Assembly: GCA_934589525.1 (NCBI GenBank)
Contig: CAKTOB010000010.1
Span: forward strand, 11,029 to 75,028
DNA length: 64,000 nt
Reading direction: 5' to 3'
DNA from: an uncultured Oscillospiraceae bacterium
GTDB taxonomy: Bacteria > Bacillota > Clostridia > Oscillospirales > Oscillospiraceae
Under the pieces are notes generated by a model, which saw nothing but the letters and a program-made list of their open reading frames with translations, was not told the origin of the DNA and ran no database searches. Made by a program: the position numbers and the translations under genes. This document shows positions 25,891 through 35,451 of the stretch, in pieces (position 1 is the first letter of the stretch; each line of letters starts with the position of its first letter).

Positions 25891-27069
25891 TCAGGCCTCC
25901 GCCAGGCAGCTGTTGTGGGTCTCTATGGCCGAGCGGTAGCAATGCTCGATCCGTTCGGCAAACTGCTCCGTGCTGTAGGGCTTGGCTGCCTCCACCGCAT
26001 TAAAACGAATACTTTTCCCCACTGGGCTGAATGCCAACACCAGGCTCACCAAAAGGTCCTCATCCGACTCCCCCGCCAAAATGGCACTGACACCATCCTG
26101 GAAAACCCCCAGCAGACAGGGGTCATTCACCGCGCACACACACAGCCCGGAGGCCGCCGCCTCAATGTAGGTCAGGCCCTGGGTCTCCGAGTGGGAGGCG
26201 CTGACGAATACATCCCCGATGGCGTAGTATTTGTCGATCTCCTCCCAGGGCTTTGCCCCGACGATGGACACGCTGTTCTCCACCCCCAGCTCCCGGGCCT
26301 GATTCCACAGGGTCTGCTTGAGGGGTCCTTCCCCGATGATGACCAGCTGCACATCCGGGCATCGCCGCGCCAGTGCCGGGAAAACCCGGAGGATTTTTTC
26401 CATGTTCTTTTCCTTGGCCAACCGGCCAATGTAGAGCAGCACCCGCTTCCCCTCCGGTACGCCGCACTCTTCCCGGGTGGCTTCCCGTTCCAGAAGACTG
26501 TGCCGTTCCGGAGCGAAGCGCCGCAGGTCCATGCCGCTGGGGATGACCTCGATCGGTGCCTCTACCCCATACTGCCGCAGCAGATTTTCCGTTTTGGCCG
26601 TAGGAACCACCACCCGGTCAAACCGGTCGCACCACCACTCGCTGTAGCGCTTGGTCAGGTTTTTCGCGGCACTGTCCCCCACACCGTGGGTAATATAGTA
26701 GGTATAGTCCTCCCATACGGTGTGGTAGGTGTGTACCCGGGCGCAGCCGGTATGCCTTGCCACATATCTGCCCAGAAAACCCATGACAAACTCACTGTTG
26801 GTATGGACCACATCAAAGCGCATCTCCAGCGCCTGGCGAATGGTGCCGTATCCCGGAAGGGCCACATTCCGGTCCTTGAGCAGCAGAAACTGGGCTGATT
26901 CCAGATAGTGCAGACGGTCACTCTGGAAGCTCTCCCAGCCCTTGCACTTGGGGGCATAGACGTGGACCTCGTGCCCCCGGTGCTCCAGCTCCTTGTAAAG
27001 ATTCAGACAGGAGGTGGCCACGCCGTTTACCTCCGGGTAAAATGTATCCGTAAAAATTCCGATTTTCAT
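25891..27069 (-). CDS. Family 4 glycosyltransferase, probable diacylglycerol glucosyltransferase type
   Basis: 392 residues from ATG 27069 (AGGGTGA upstream; a TGG-TATAAT box precedes it). GT4 features: N-terminal GIFTDTFYPEVNGVATS, HTYHTVWEDY, IPSGMD, YIGRLAKEKN in the nucleotide-sugar lobe, and the E-x7-E motif in HSETQGLTYIEAA. The N-terminal motif and length match the 1,2-diacylglycerol 3-glucosyltransferase/mannosyltransferase group that makes membrane glycolipids. The divergent cardiolipin synthase supports a lipid role. It ends 1 bp from the stop of the convergent regulator. Confidence 0.85.
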   Translation of the reverse strand: MKIGIFTDTFYPEVNGVATSCLNLYKELEHRGHEVHVYAPKCKGWESFQSDRLHYLESAQFLLLKDRNVALPGYGTIRQALEMRFDVVHTNSEFVMGFLGRYVARHTGCARVHTYHTVWEDYTYYITHGVGDSAAKNLTKRYSEWWCDRFDRVVVPTAKTENLLRQYGVEAPIEVIPSGMDLRRFAPERHSLLEREATREECGVPEGKRVLLYIGRLAKEKNMEKILRVFPALARRCPDVQLVIIGEGPLKQTLWNQARELGVENSVSIVGAKPWEEIDKYYAIGDVFVSASHSETQGLTYIEAAASGLCVCAVNDPCLLGVFQDGVSAILAGESDEDLLVSLVLAFSPVGKSIRFNAVEAAKPYSTEQFAERIEHCYRSAIETHNSCLAEA

Positions 27070-27183
27070 ATCGTCACCCTTTTCCTGTTTTCTTTGAAAA
27101 TTATACCATAAGGATTTCCGGAATGCAAACCATCCGCTTAAAATTTGAGGCGGCTTTCTTTGGTAGGGCCATGAAAAAACTGA

Positions 27184-27212
27184 TTGCATTCGTATGTTCT
27201 TTTGACTATAAT
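27184..27212 (+). promoter_or_regulatory. Promoter of cardiolipin synthase
   Basis: TTGCAT (27184-27189), 17-bp spacer, perfect TATAAT (27207-27212). It shows that the upstream in-frame codons from 27184 are not translated. Confidence 0.75.
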
Positions 27213-27249
27213 AAAAGGGAATATCCGGAAGAAGAAGGAGGCGGTATGG

Positions 27250-28824
27250 ATGTACCCAAAGGACCGAAATGATTTGGGGCTGTCCCTGCTGGAAAAGGGA
27301 AAGAAGAACTTTTTGCGCATCTTTTTTGGGCGCAACGCCATTCTGCTGTTTTCGCTGCTGATACAGGCCGTCCTTCTGCTGGCGCTTTTCTTCTGGTTTG
27401 AAGACCAGATGCCCCTGCTTTTAGGAGGCGGCGCCGTGTTCACCGTGCTGGTCCTGCTGATCCTCGTCAACAGCTCCATGGACCCCTCGGCAAAAATCAC
27501 CTGGCTGCTGATCATCTATGTGCTGCCGGTGTTCGGCTGCTTTTTCTATGTGTGGACCCAAAGTGAATGGGGCCGCCGGACGCTGAAGGCATTGGTTGAC
27601 CGAAGCGAAGCCATGTCTCACCATCTGGTATCCCAGAAGCCGGAAGTGCTGGAACATCTTAAAAAAGAGGACCCGGGGGTTGCGGGGCTCAGCCGATATA
27701 TTGCCTCCTGCGGCAGCTTCCCCGTATACTCCAATACGGATGTGACCTATTTTCCCTTGGGTGAGGACAAGTGGGCGGCCATGCTGGAAGAACTGGGCAA
27801 AGCGGAACGCTTCATCTATCTGGAATATTTCATCGTCCGGGAGGGCCTGATGTGGGGCCGGATTTTGGAAATTCTGGCGCAAAAGGCTGCGGAAGGTGTG
27901 GATGTGCGGATGATGTATGACGGCACCTGTGAGCTCACCACCCTGCCCTACGACTATCCCCGGCGGCTGGAGGCCCTGGGCATCCGCTGCAAAATGTTCT
28001 CCCCCATTGAGCCCCTGATCTCCTCCCACTACAACTATCGGGACCATCGAAAAATCCTGGTCATTGACGGCCAGACCGCCTTTACCGGCGGCGTGAATCT
28101 GGCAGACGAATATATCAACCAGGAGGTCCGGTTCGGCCACTGGAAGGATACGGCCATTATGCTCAAGGGGGATGCGGTTCAGAGCTTTCAGCTGATGTTC
28201 CTGCAAATGTGGAACATCGATGAAAAGTATCCCGATTTCCCGGAAAAGCTGACTGCCCCCAGCCCTGCCGCTGCCGGAGGCTATGTGATCCCCTATGCGG
28301 ACAACCCTCTGGACAAGCAAAAGCTGGGAGAAATGGTCTATATTGACATTCTCAACCGGGCCAATCAATATGTTTATATCATGACCCCCTACCTGATTTT
28401 GGACGGTGAAACGGAATCCGCCATCAAATTCGCCGCCCAGCGGGGTGTAGACGTGCGCCTGATCCTCCCAGGGCTCCCGGACAAAAAAATCCCCTATGCC
28501 CTGGCCAAAACCCACTATAAGGCCCTGTTGGCCGCCGGTGTAAAGATTTACGAATATGAGCCGGGATTTGTTCACGCCAAGGTATTCCTCAGCGACCAGC
28601 GGGAGGCCGTGGTGGGCACCATCAACTTAGACTACCGCAGCCTGTACCACCACTTTGAGTGTGCCGCTTATCTCAAGGACACCGGGTGCCTGGAGGACAT
28701 TCGCAAGGACTTTGTAAATACCTTTATGAAGTGCCGCAAGGTCACCTTCCAGACCTGTCGGGAGGAAAAGCTGACGGTAAAGCTCACCGGTTATCTGGCC
28801 AAGGCCATTGCGCCGCTGCTGTGA
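27250..28824 (+). CDS. cls: Cardiolipin synthase (phospholipase D family)
   Basis: 524 residues. Two N-terminal transmembrane helices (about 25-75 region) precede two HKD motifs: HRKILVIDG with TGGVNLADEY, and HAKVFLSD with GTINLDYRS. It joins two phosphatidylglycerols into cardiolipin at the membrane. The ATG at 27250 is chosen because AAGGAGG lies 8 nt upstream; the earlier start at 27184 lies inside the promoter. The FMN reductase follows 29 bp later. Confidence 0.92.
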   Translation: MYPKDRNDLGLSLLEKGKKNFLRIFFGRNAILLFSLLIQAVLLLALFFWFEDQMPLLLGGGAVFTVLVLLILVNSSMDPSAKITWLLIIYVLPVFGCFFYVWTQSEWGRRTLKALVDRSEAMSHHLVSQKPEVLEHLKKEDPGVAGLSRYIASCGSFPVYSNTDVTYFPLGEDKWAAMLEELGKAERFIYLEYFIVREGLMWGRILEILAQKAAEGVDVRMMYDGTCELTTLPYDYPRRLEALGIRCKMFSPIEPLISSHYNYRDHRKILVIDGQTAFTGGVNLADEYINQEVRFGHWKDTAIMLKGDAVQSFQLMFLQMWNIDEKYPDFPEKLTAPSPAAAGGYVIPYADNPLDKQKLGEMVYIDILNRANQYVYIMTPYLILDGETESAIKFAAQRGVDVRLILPGLPDKKIPYALAKTHYKALLAAGVKIYEYEPGFVHAKVFLSDQREAVVGTINLDYRSLYHHFECAAYLKDTGCLEDIRKDFVNTFMKCRKVTFQTCREEKLTVKLTGYLAKAIAPLL

Positions 28825-28853
28825 GCCGGGCGCGTGAAAGGAGATTTTGATCA

Positions 28854-29471
28854 ATGCAGGTTTTGATTCTCAACGGAAGCCCCCGAAAGGGCGGCAATAC
28901 CCAGGTTGCCCTAGGGGAAATGAAGAAGATTTTTGATGAAAACGGTGTGCGCTACACCCAGCTGGATGTGGGCATGCAGAACATCCGGGGGTGTATCGCC
29001 TGTAATCAGTGCGGAAAACTGGGGAAATGCGTCTTTGACGATGGCGTGAACCAGGCGGCCCAGCTGCTTTCTCTGGCAGACGGTGTGGTCGTAGCAAGTC
29101 CTGTTTACTATGCCTCCGCCAACGGCACCCTGATTTCCTTTCTGGACCGCCTGTTCTATAGCTGCCACCAAGATTTGACCATGAAGGTGGGGGCCAGCGT
29201 AGTCTGTGCCAGACGGGGCGGATGCAGCGCCACCTTTGACGAGCTGAATAAGTATTTTACCATTTCCGGTATGCCCCTGGCCTCCAGCCAGTATTGGAAC
29301 AGCATTCACGGCCGTCTTCCAGGGGAGGCGGACCAGGATGAAGAAGGAAAGCAGACCATGCGTACCCTGGCAAGAAACATGGTGTTCCTGATGAAGAGCA
29401 TTGCCCTGGGAAAGGAAGTCTTCGGCCTTCCCGAAAAAGAGCCCCGGGTATCCACCCACTATATTCGCTAA
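28854..29471 (+). CDS. Flavodoxin-like NAD(P)H-dependent FMN oxidoreductase
   Basis: 205 residues of the NADPH-dependent FMN reductase/iron-sulfur flavoprotein type: N-terminal ILNGSPRKGGNT phosphate loop, CIACNQCGKLGKC cysteine cluster around 48-60, and SPVYYASANGTLISFLDR for flavin binding. The spacing CxxC-x5-C resembles a partial iron-sulfur binding motif of the iron-sulfur flavoprotein group. AAAGGAGATTTTGATCA precedes the ATG. Probably co-transcribed with cls. The electron acceptor is unknown. Confidence 0.82.
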   Translation: MQVLILNGSPRKGGNTQVALGEMKKIFDENGVRYTQLDVGMQNIRGCIACNQCGKLGKCVFDDGVNQAAQLLSLADGVVVASPVYYASANGTLISFLDRLFYSCHQDLTMKVGASVVCARRGGCSATFDELNKYFTISGMPLASSQYWNSIHGRLPGEADQDEEGKQTMRTLARNMVFLMKSIALGKEVFGLPEKEPRVSTHYIR

Positions 29472-29510
29472 AAACAAGCGCCTCCTGCAATGCACAGGAG
29501 GCGCTTGTTT
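29472..29510. terminator. Bidirectional terminator
   Basis: 16-bp perfect stem starting directly after the stop of the FMN reductase gene (29472-29487 with 29495-29510), 7-nt loop; A-run on the left and T-run on the right serve both convergent genes. Confidence 0.88.
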
Positions 29511-29514
29511 CATG

Positions 29515-30912
29515 TTATCTGGCATATTTCCCGCCCTTTTTGGGGTTGTACCGCTTTTCGTGCTTGGCCTTCTCCCGGGGCTTTCCAAAAATCAGCAGTG
29601 CGATAATGGCGACCACTGCCGCCGCCAGGGCCCCGACCATGGCCCAGACCCACACCGCACTGTAAATCTTCACAGTTCCGGCAGTTGCTCCTGCCGCAGG
29701 AAGGTCCATGCCTTCGGTCTCCGGCTGGGTCTCCTTCGGCACGGTCAGTACCGGGTCCACCCGCTCTACGGTTTCCCCGCAGACATCGCAAACGCCGGTG
29801 CTGAGACCGGTTTCGGACTCGGTAGCGGCCTTTTCGGTGTCCCACTGGCTCACCGTATGGGCACGGAGCTGATAATGGTCCCGGTATGTATAGCCGCAGG
29901 TATCGCAGGTGTATTCCGTGTACCCAAAATTCTGACAATCCGAAGGGACCACGGTTTCCGCATAATGGGGGTTGGCGCACCGTTCCGGCCGAAGCTCTGC
30001 GTCATAGGTCTTTACTTCGTTTTTCCGCAGGGTCTTGGTGTTGTTATTGATGCCGTAGTTGAAGTTCATGGTCTTCAGCAGCTCTCCCACCACTTCCCCG
30101 CAGTAGGCCCGCCGCTTGGCGCTGTGCTCAAAGAAGGTGATCCCGGCATCAATGGTATTGTCGGTGATTCGGGAGGTCTTCCCCATGCCGATGGGGTATT
30201 GCAGCAGCATACCGGCCACACCGCCGCTGTGTACAAAGCCGTGCTCGGAAATATAGGCATCCAGCCGGATATTGCTATTGGTAACGGACATAAAGCCCGT
30301 GGCAAAAGCGCCGCCCAAAAACTGCTCGTCACTGGTTTCCGCATCGGTGTCCACGCAGATGAGGGTCACATCCACGGTGCAGCCGTCGATGGTTCCTACA
30401 CCGTAGCCCAGCACCCCTGCCACGCCCAGAATACCTTCATGGGCCCGGAGCTCCAGCTGACCGGTGACGGTGCATCCGGAAACCGTGCTGTCCATGCTGT
30501 AGCCGGCAATGCCCCCCAGGAAGCAGGGCTGGTCCGTCTCCACCAGGCCCCGGACATTGATAAGGTTCAGATTCTTGACCTCCGCCCCTTCCAGCTTGGC
30601 AAAGAGACCGGCGTACACCGCGGGGTACTCCTTTTGGTTGCCATCCAGGGCGGTTTCCGTGTTTTCCCCGGGCTGGGTCACAGAAAGGTTCAAAATGCTG
30701 TGGCCGTTTCCGTCCAGGGTGCCGGAAAAATCGAAGCAATTCCAGGAGAATCCCTCCATGTCCAGGTCCGCCATAAGCCGATAGCTTCCGGAAGGATCAC
30801 CGGCCATGGCCGCCAGATCCTGGGGCGTGTAAATTTCCGTCGTCTCCCCTTCTGCCCATGCAGGCACAGCCAGGGCCAACAGCAGCATTACAAAACAAAT
30901 CAACTTTCTCAT
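29515..30912 (-). CDS. Surface protein with GLUG-like beta-helix and C-terminal membrane anchor
   Basis: 465 residues: signal peptide (MRKLICFVMLLLALAVPAWA, cleavage likely after AWA), then a repetitive beta-helix region (about 25-290) of GLUG/filamentous type, with repeats such as DLDMEG, GGIAGYS, GVAGVLGYG and GGVAGML. Two CxxC knuckles follow (CDTCGYTYRD and CDVCGET), then an acidic Pro/Thr linker, one transmembrane helix and a basic tail. It should be displayed on the outer surface; its ligand is unknown. The ribosome site at ATG 30912 is weak. Confidence 0.72.
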   Translation of the reverse strand: MRKLICFVMLLLALAVPAWAEGETTEIYTPQDLAAMAGDPSGSYRLMADLDMEGFSWNCFDFSGTLDGNGHSILNLSVTQPGENTETALDGNQKEYPAVYAGLFAKLEGAEVKNLNLINVRGLVETDQPCFLGGIAGYSMDSTVSGCTVTGQLELRAHEGILGVAGVLGYGVGTIDGCTVDVTLICVDTDAETSDEQFLGGAFATGFMSVTNSNIRLDAYISEHGFVHSGGVAGMLLQYPIGMGKTSRITDNTIDAGITFFEHSAKRRAYCGEVVGELLKTMNFNYGINNNTKTLRKNEVKTYDAELRPERCANPHYAETVVPSDCQNFGYTEYTCDTCGYTYRDHYQLRAHTVSQWDTEKAATESETGLSTGVCDVCGETVERVDPVLTVPKETQPETEGMDLPAAGATAGTVKIYSAVWVWAMVGALAAAVVAIIALLIFGKPREKAKHEKRYNPKKGGKYAR

Positions 30913-31103
30913 TCCGTCTTCATCCCTATCCGATTTTTCCTTATCATAGCAGATTTGGAAGACTTTTGCAACACCGGCAAAGGAAAGGTTTTACCCTTTA
31001 TTTTTGTTGGAGCCGGAAATCATGATTTTGTCATCCCGTACCTAGCCAGGAACTCCCTTTTGTGGTAAAGTAAAGGTAGATTCCAATGAAAGGATGATTT
31101 TCC

Positions 31104-31658
31104 ATGGAGAACCTATTGGACTTTTTAAAGAGCCGGAGAAGCACCCGGAAGTTCCTTCAAAAACCCGTTCCCCAGGTGCTGCGGGACCAGGTCGTAGAAG
31201 CCGGGCGGTTTGCTCCCAGCGGCATGAACCTGCAGCAGACCCGATTTCTGGTGATTGAGAACAAAGATGTGATGGAGCGACTTGCGGAGCTGGTGCGCCA
31301 GGGATTTCAAAAGATTGGCGTTTCCAGGCCAGACGACTATGTATTTCACTATGACCCCGCTGTCTTCATCGTCGTTTGCAACCGGGTGGATAACCCCAAC
31401 AACCAGGCTGATTGCAGCTGTGCTTTGGAAAACATGATGCTTATGGCAAACGCCCTGGAGCTTGGCAGCTGCTGGATCAATCAGCTAAAAACCCTCAATG
31501 CCGACGAAGACATTCTCCGCTATCTGGAAACCCTGGGCATGGACCCGCAGGAAAAGCCCTTTGGTGCTTTGGCGCTGGGCTATCCGGATACGCCGGACGG
31601 GCTGCCCCTCCACGAAAGCAAACCCCGCACCGGGAATCCGGTGGTATACATTCCGTAA
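31104..31658 (+). CDS. Nitroreductase family protein
   Basis: 184 residues. SRRSTRKFLQKPVP near the start binds FMN phosphate, PSGMNLQQTRF follows, and the C-terminal LALGYPD contains the family end motif. FMN-dependent enzymes of this family reduce nitro- or quinone-type compounds or enoates using NAD(P)H. AAAGGA precedes ATG 31104 by 9 nt; a TGG-TAAAGT box lies near 31070. Monocistronic, ending at a shared terminator. Confidence 0.85.
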   Translation: MENLLDFLKSRRSTRKFLQKPVPQVLRDQVVEAGRFAPSGMNLQQTRFLVIENKDVMERLAELVRQGFQKIGVSRPDDYVFHYDPAVFIVVCNRVDNPNNQADCSCALENMMLMANALELGSCWINQLKTLNADEDILRYLETLGMDPQEKPFGALALGYPDTPDGLPLHESKPRTGNPVVYIP

Positions 31659-31662
31659 AGAA

Positions 31663-31706
31663 AAAAACGAGATCAGGATCGCCGAAGCCGTCCCGATCTC
31701 GTTTTT
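31663..31706. terminator. Bidirectional terminator
   Basis: AAAAACGAGATC/GATCTCGTTTTT stem (31663-31674 with 31695-31706) with an inner GGA/TCC pairing, between the nitroreductase gene and ftsH. Confidence 0.85.
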
Positions 31707-31724
31707 CTGTATTCAGCCTTTTCT

Positions 31725-33599
31725 TTATTCCTCCGGCTCTTCGTAGCCGTCTGTCAGGGCCGTGGCGGAGGTGTCCGAAATCTGGCGGCCTTCCATCAGG
31801 TCCGCAAATTGGGCGCCGCTCATGGTCTCGTTGGCCATCAGGTAGTCCACCACCTGGTGGAGCTTCTCCCCATCCCGGGTCAGAATGGTCTTGCAGTCCT
31901 CATAGGCCCGGTCGATCAGAACCTTCACTTCCTCGTCAATGGTTCCGGCCACTTTTTCGGAATAGCTCTTGGTATTCTGGTAATCCCGGCCGATAAACAC
32001 TTCCCCGTCATCCAGATAGGACACGGTACCCAGCTTTTCACACATGCCGTAGCGGGCAACCATATCCTTGGCAAGCTTGGTGGCCCGCTCAATATCATTG
32101 GAGGCGCCTACGGAAATATCCCCTACATACAGTGCCTCTGCCACACGGCCGCCCAGCAGGCCCACGATCTGCTCGTACATCTCATTGCGGGTCAGATTGG
32201 AGGAGTCGTCCTTGGGAAGATACCAGGTGGCACCCAGGCTTCTGCCCCGGGGCACTATGGAGATTTGCCGCACCGGGTCATGGGAGGGCAGCCGGTACAT
32301 GGCAACCGCATGACCGGCCTCGTGGATCGCCGTGGTTTTCAGGTCCCGGCGGGACTGCACATGGCTGTGCTTGGCAGGACCGGCCACGATTTTCATCAGG
32401 GCTTCGTTGATGTCCTCCATGTTGAGAACCATCCGGTCCGCCCGGGCTGCCATAATGGCCGCCTCGTTCAAGAGATTGCTCAAATCCGCACCGGTAAAGC
32501 CGGAAGTGGCCCGGGCGACGGTCCGCAGATTCACGGAATCATCCAGCTTCTTATCCTTGGCGTGGACCTTTAAAATCTCTTCCCGGCCCTTCACGTCCGG
32601 TCGGTTCACCTGGATCTGCCGGTCAAACCGGCCGGGCCGCAGCAGGGCGGGGTCCAAAATGTCCGGCCGGTTGGTGGCGGCCAGAACAATAATGCCCTCG
32701 GTGTGGCCGAAGCCGTCCATTTCCACCAGCAGCTGGTTTAAAGTCTGCTCTTTTTCGTCGTGGCCGCCGCCCAGTCCGGTACCGCGCTTGCGGCCAACGG
32801 CATCGATTTCGTCAATAAACACAATGGCGGGAGCCAGCTTTTTCGCCTGCTCAAACAGGTCCCGGACACGGCTGGCACCGACACCCACATACATTTCCAC
32901 GAAATCCGAGCCGGAAATGGACAGGAACTGTACACCGGCTTCTCCGGCTACAGCCCGGGCCAGCAGGGTCTTGCCCGTGCCGGGAGGGCCCACCAGCAAA
33001 ATGCCGTGGGGGATCCTGGCTCCGATCTTGGCGAATTTTTCGGGAGCCCGCAAGAAGTCCACGATCTCCTGCAATTCTTCTTTTTCTTCATCCGCACCGG
33101 CTACGTCGGCAAAGGTGACCTTCCGTCCGTCTGGAACGCCAAGAACGGTTCGGGCCTTTCCGAAGTTGGCCATGGGATTGGTGCCGTTCATTTTGCCCAT
33201 GAGCATGGTCCAGAGCACCAGCAGCACCGCCCCAACGATCAGCAGCGGCATCACAAAATCATAGGCAGAGAAGGACTTTCCCGGGATCAGGTCGTAGCTG
33301 ACCAGCACACCCTTTTCCTGCTGCTCCCGGAACAGGTCCTCATATTCCTCAAAGAACCGTTCCGGCTGGGCAAGGTTTGCCTTGATTTCCGTTTGGCCCT
33401 TGACCGGGGTGTTCAGCTCCATGGTAATGGTGTTGTCCTTGACCACAAAGCTCTTGACCTGCTCTTGCTGCAGCAGCTCCACCACCTGGGAGTAGGGCAC
33501 CGAAGGGCCTCCGGTGGTCATAAGACCGCTGGCCCAGGAAAGTACCAGAAACAGCACCGCCAAATACAGCACCGACGGTATCAGCTTTTTGTAATTCAA
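31725..33599 (-). CDS. ftsH: ATP-dependent zinc metalloprotease FtsH
   Basis: 624 residues. Two transmembrane helices (about 5-27 and 113-137) flank an extracytoplasmic loop; then the AAA+ domain with Walker A GPPGTGKT, Walker [10 protein letters not shown] and the second region of homology, and the M41 protease domain with zinc-binding HEAGH and a later SNDIERAT aspartate. It extracts and degrades membrane and short-lived proteins. The start is TTG 33599 with AAGGAG 8 nt upstream. It closes the gdpP-to-ftsH cluster; the order tilS-hpt-ftsH is conserved in Firmicutes. Confidence 0.95.
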   Translation of the reverse strand: MNYKKLIPSVLYLAVLFLVLSWASGLMTTGGPSVPYSQVVELLQQEQVKSFVVKDNTITMELNTPVKGQTEIKANLAQPERFFEEYEDLFREQQEKGVLVSYDLIPGKSFSAYDFVMPLLIVGAVLLVLWTMLMGKMNGTNPMANFGKARTVLGVPDGRKVTFADVAGADEEKEELQEIVDFLRAPEKFAKIGARIPHGILLVGPPGTGKTLLARAVAGEAGVQFLSISGSDFVEMYVGVGASRVRDLFEQAKKLAPAIVFIDEIDAVGRKRGTGLGGGHDEKEQTLNQLLVEMDGFGHTEGIIVLAATNRPDILDPALLRPGRFDRQIQVNRPDVKGREEILKVHAKDKKLDDSVNLRTVARATSGFTGADLSNLLNEAAIMAARADRMVLNMEDINEALMKIVAGPAKHSHVQSRRDLKTTAIHEAGHAVAMYRLPSHDPVRQISIVPRGRSLGATWYLPKDDSSNLTRNEMYEQIVGLLGGRVAEALYVGDISVGASNDIERATKLAKDMVARYGMCEKLGTVSYLDDGEVFIGRDYQNTKSYSEKVAGTIDEEVKVLIDRAYEDCKTILTRDGEKLHQVVDYLMANETMSGAQFADLMEGRQISDTSATALTDGYEEPEE

Positions 33600-33614
33600 A
33601 TCAGAAACTCCTTA

Positions 33615-34157
33615 TTAATCGCAGTACACTTCCGGCTTCAAAACGCCGATATAGGGCAGATTGCGATAGTATTCATTGTAGTCAAGACCGTAGCCTACGA
33701 CGAACTCATTGGGCACGGTGTAGCCCACATAGTCGGGCTTCAGGGTAATGCCGGGCTTCCGGCGCTCGGGCTTATCCAGGAAGGTGCAGATTTTCAGGGA
33801 AGCCGGCTCCTTGGACAGAAGATGCCGATAGGTAAAGTCCAGAGAATTGCCCGTATCGTAAATGTCCTCCAGAATCAGCACATGGCGGCCCTTAATATCA
33901 GAGGAAATATCCCGCTTGACCTCCATGTTTCCCGTGGAAGCGGTTCCCGCATAGGAAGAGATCCACATAAAATCCATCTGGCAGGGGGTCTTGATCTCCC
34001 GGATCATATCCGCATAGAAAACCACCACGCCCTTGAGCACACCCACGATCACAGGGGACTTGCCCTCGTAGTCCCGGGTCAGCTCCTGGCCCAGTTCCCG
34101 GACACGCTGACGGATCTGCTCTTCCGTCAGCAGGACCTTCATAATATCATTTTCCAT
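33615..34157 (-). CDS. hpt: Hypoxanthine phosphoribosyltransferase
   Basis: 180 residues. The PRPP-binding loop is LILEDIYDTGNSL; LKGVVVFYADM and DFMWISSYAG are further family motifs, with VPNEFVVGYGLDYNE near the end. It salvages hypoxanthine and guanine to nucleotides. ATG 34157 is preferred since GGAGGT lies 7 nt upstream; it overlaps the tilS stop by 11 nt. ftsH follows 15 bp later. Confidence 0.93.
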   Translation of the reverse strand: MENDIMKVLLTEEQIRQRVRELGQELTRDYEGKSPVIVGVLKGVVVFYADMIREIKTPCQMDFMWISSYAGTASTGNMEVKRDISSDIKGRHVLILEDIYDTGNSLDFTYRHLLSKEPASLKICTFLDKPERRKPGITLKPDYVGYTVPNEFVVGYGLDYNEYYRNLPYIGVLKPEVYCD

Positions 34158-35451
34158 TCTCCGTACCTCCATAATTCTCCTCTTGATTGTTTGGCACCAG
34201 TCGCACCCACATTGCGGGCGGCGTCACGGCCCGGCGATCCTCGGATACCCCCAGGCCAAAAACCGCCAGCACTCCCTTTTCATCCGCCAGGACAGGAATC
34301 ATCAGGCGCTTGGATGCGGGGATCTTTCGGTCAATATATAGTTTTTTTAAAGATTTCCTTCCGCCGGAAAGGGTCATGCAGTCGCCGGACATGCGGCTTC
34401 TAAGCATCAGCGTCCCCTGGGGCCGGACATAATATCCGTCCTCACAAGGAGCAAGCGTCTCTACCGGAGTACAGAGCACCGCCCCGTCAAGCTCCGGGAT
34501 CTCCGTTCGTCCGGGGCACCGCAGATGATAAAGGGGCAATGCTTGCGCCTGTTCCCGCTTTACCAGCCGGTCATATTCCCGGCCGATGGTAACACCGCCG
34601 GGAAACTGCATGGAAGCCGAGGGGTTCCAATGGAAAACCAGCGACTCCAGCTGAAGAATGTGGACCTGCTCCGGCTCCTTTACCCCGCTGTCCTTTAGAA
34701 ACCGCTCCAAAAGCCGGCGGCGCAAAGGCCCGGGAAGGTCTTTCAGCTGGGATACCGGCGGCATGGTCTCCGGCAATAGGGACTGCAAAAATGCCTCCTC
34801 CTGCCGCAAGCTCATGGCCATGGCAGACAGATTCTCCCCGATTTTAGGGTTCTCCTGCCGCAAAAGGGGCATGACCTCATGACGGATACGATTCCTTAAA
34901 AAGGCATTTTCCCCATTGGAGCTGTCCTCCACATGGGAAAGGGCGTATTCCTCCAAAAATGCCTCCACTTCCCTTCTGGTAATGGAAAGCATGGGGCGGA
35001 TAACATTTCCGCTGACCGGGGCAATGGCCCCCAGGCCCTTTAGACCGGTGCCCCGCAGCAGCCGCAGAAGGACCGTCTCGGCGTTGTCGTCTGCCGTATG
35101 GGCTGTGGCCACCTTGCCAGGAAGGCTTCGCAGGAAGGCATATCGGGCCTCCCGGGCCGAAGCCTCCAACCCTTTTTTCCCGGGCAGCACCTGGCCCCCG
35201 GAGACATGGAGGGGGATGCCATAGCTGTGGCAGAATGTACGGACAAAGGCTTCATCCCTGTCGGATTCCTCCCCACGAAGGTGATGGTTAAAGTGGGCGG
35301 CTTCCAGGGTAATGTCCAATTCTTCTTTTAAAAGATAGAGCCCAAAGGTCAGGGCCACCGAGTCCGCACCGCCGGAGAGCGCCACGATGACCCGGTCTCC
35401 CGGTGTGAGCATCCGGTTGCTTTTCAAAAAGGCTCGGAGTTTACTCAGCAT
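34147..35451 (-). CDS. tilS: tRNA(Ile)-lysidine synthase
   Basis: 434 residues from ATG 35451. The N-terminal PP-loop ATPase motif SGGADSVAL is followed by AHFNHHLRGEESDRDE, typical of TilS, and a C-terminal substrate-binding domain beginning near 370 (DCMTLSGGRKSLKKLYID). It makes lysidine at C34 of the AUA-reading tRNA and is essential. GGGAGTGGAAGC precedes the ATG, which overlaps the dnaB stop by 11 nt, the same overlap length as between tilS and hpt. Confidence 0.93.
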   Translation of the reverse strand: MLSKLRAFLKSNRMLTPGDRVIVALSGGADSVALTFGLYLLKEELDITLEAAHFNHHLRGEESDRDEAFVRTFCHSYGIPLHVSGGQVLPGKKGLEASAREARYAFLRSLPGKVATAHTADDNAETVLLRLLRGTGLKGLGAIAPVSGNVIRPMLSITRREVEAFLEEYALSHVEDSSNGENAFLRNRIRHEVMPLLRQENPKIGENLSAMAMSLRQEEAFLQSLLPETMPPVSQLKDLPGPLRRRLLERFLKDSGVKEPEQVHILQLESLVFHWNPSASMQFPGGVTIGREYDRLVKREQAQALPLYHLRCPGRTEIPELDGAVLCTPVETLAPCEDGYYVRPQGTLMLRSRMSGDCMTLSGGRKSLKKLYIDRKIPASKRLMIPVLADEKGVLAVFGLGVSEDRRAVTPPAMWVRLVPNNQEENYGGTENGK

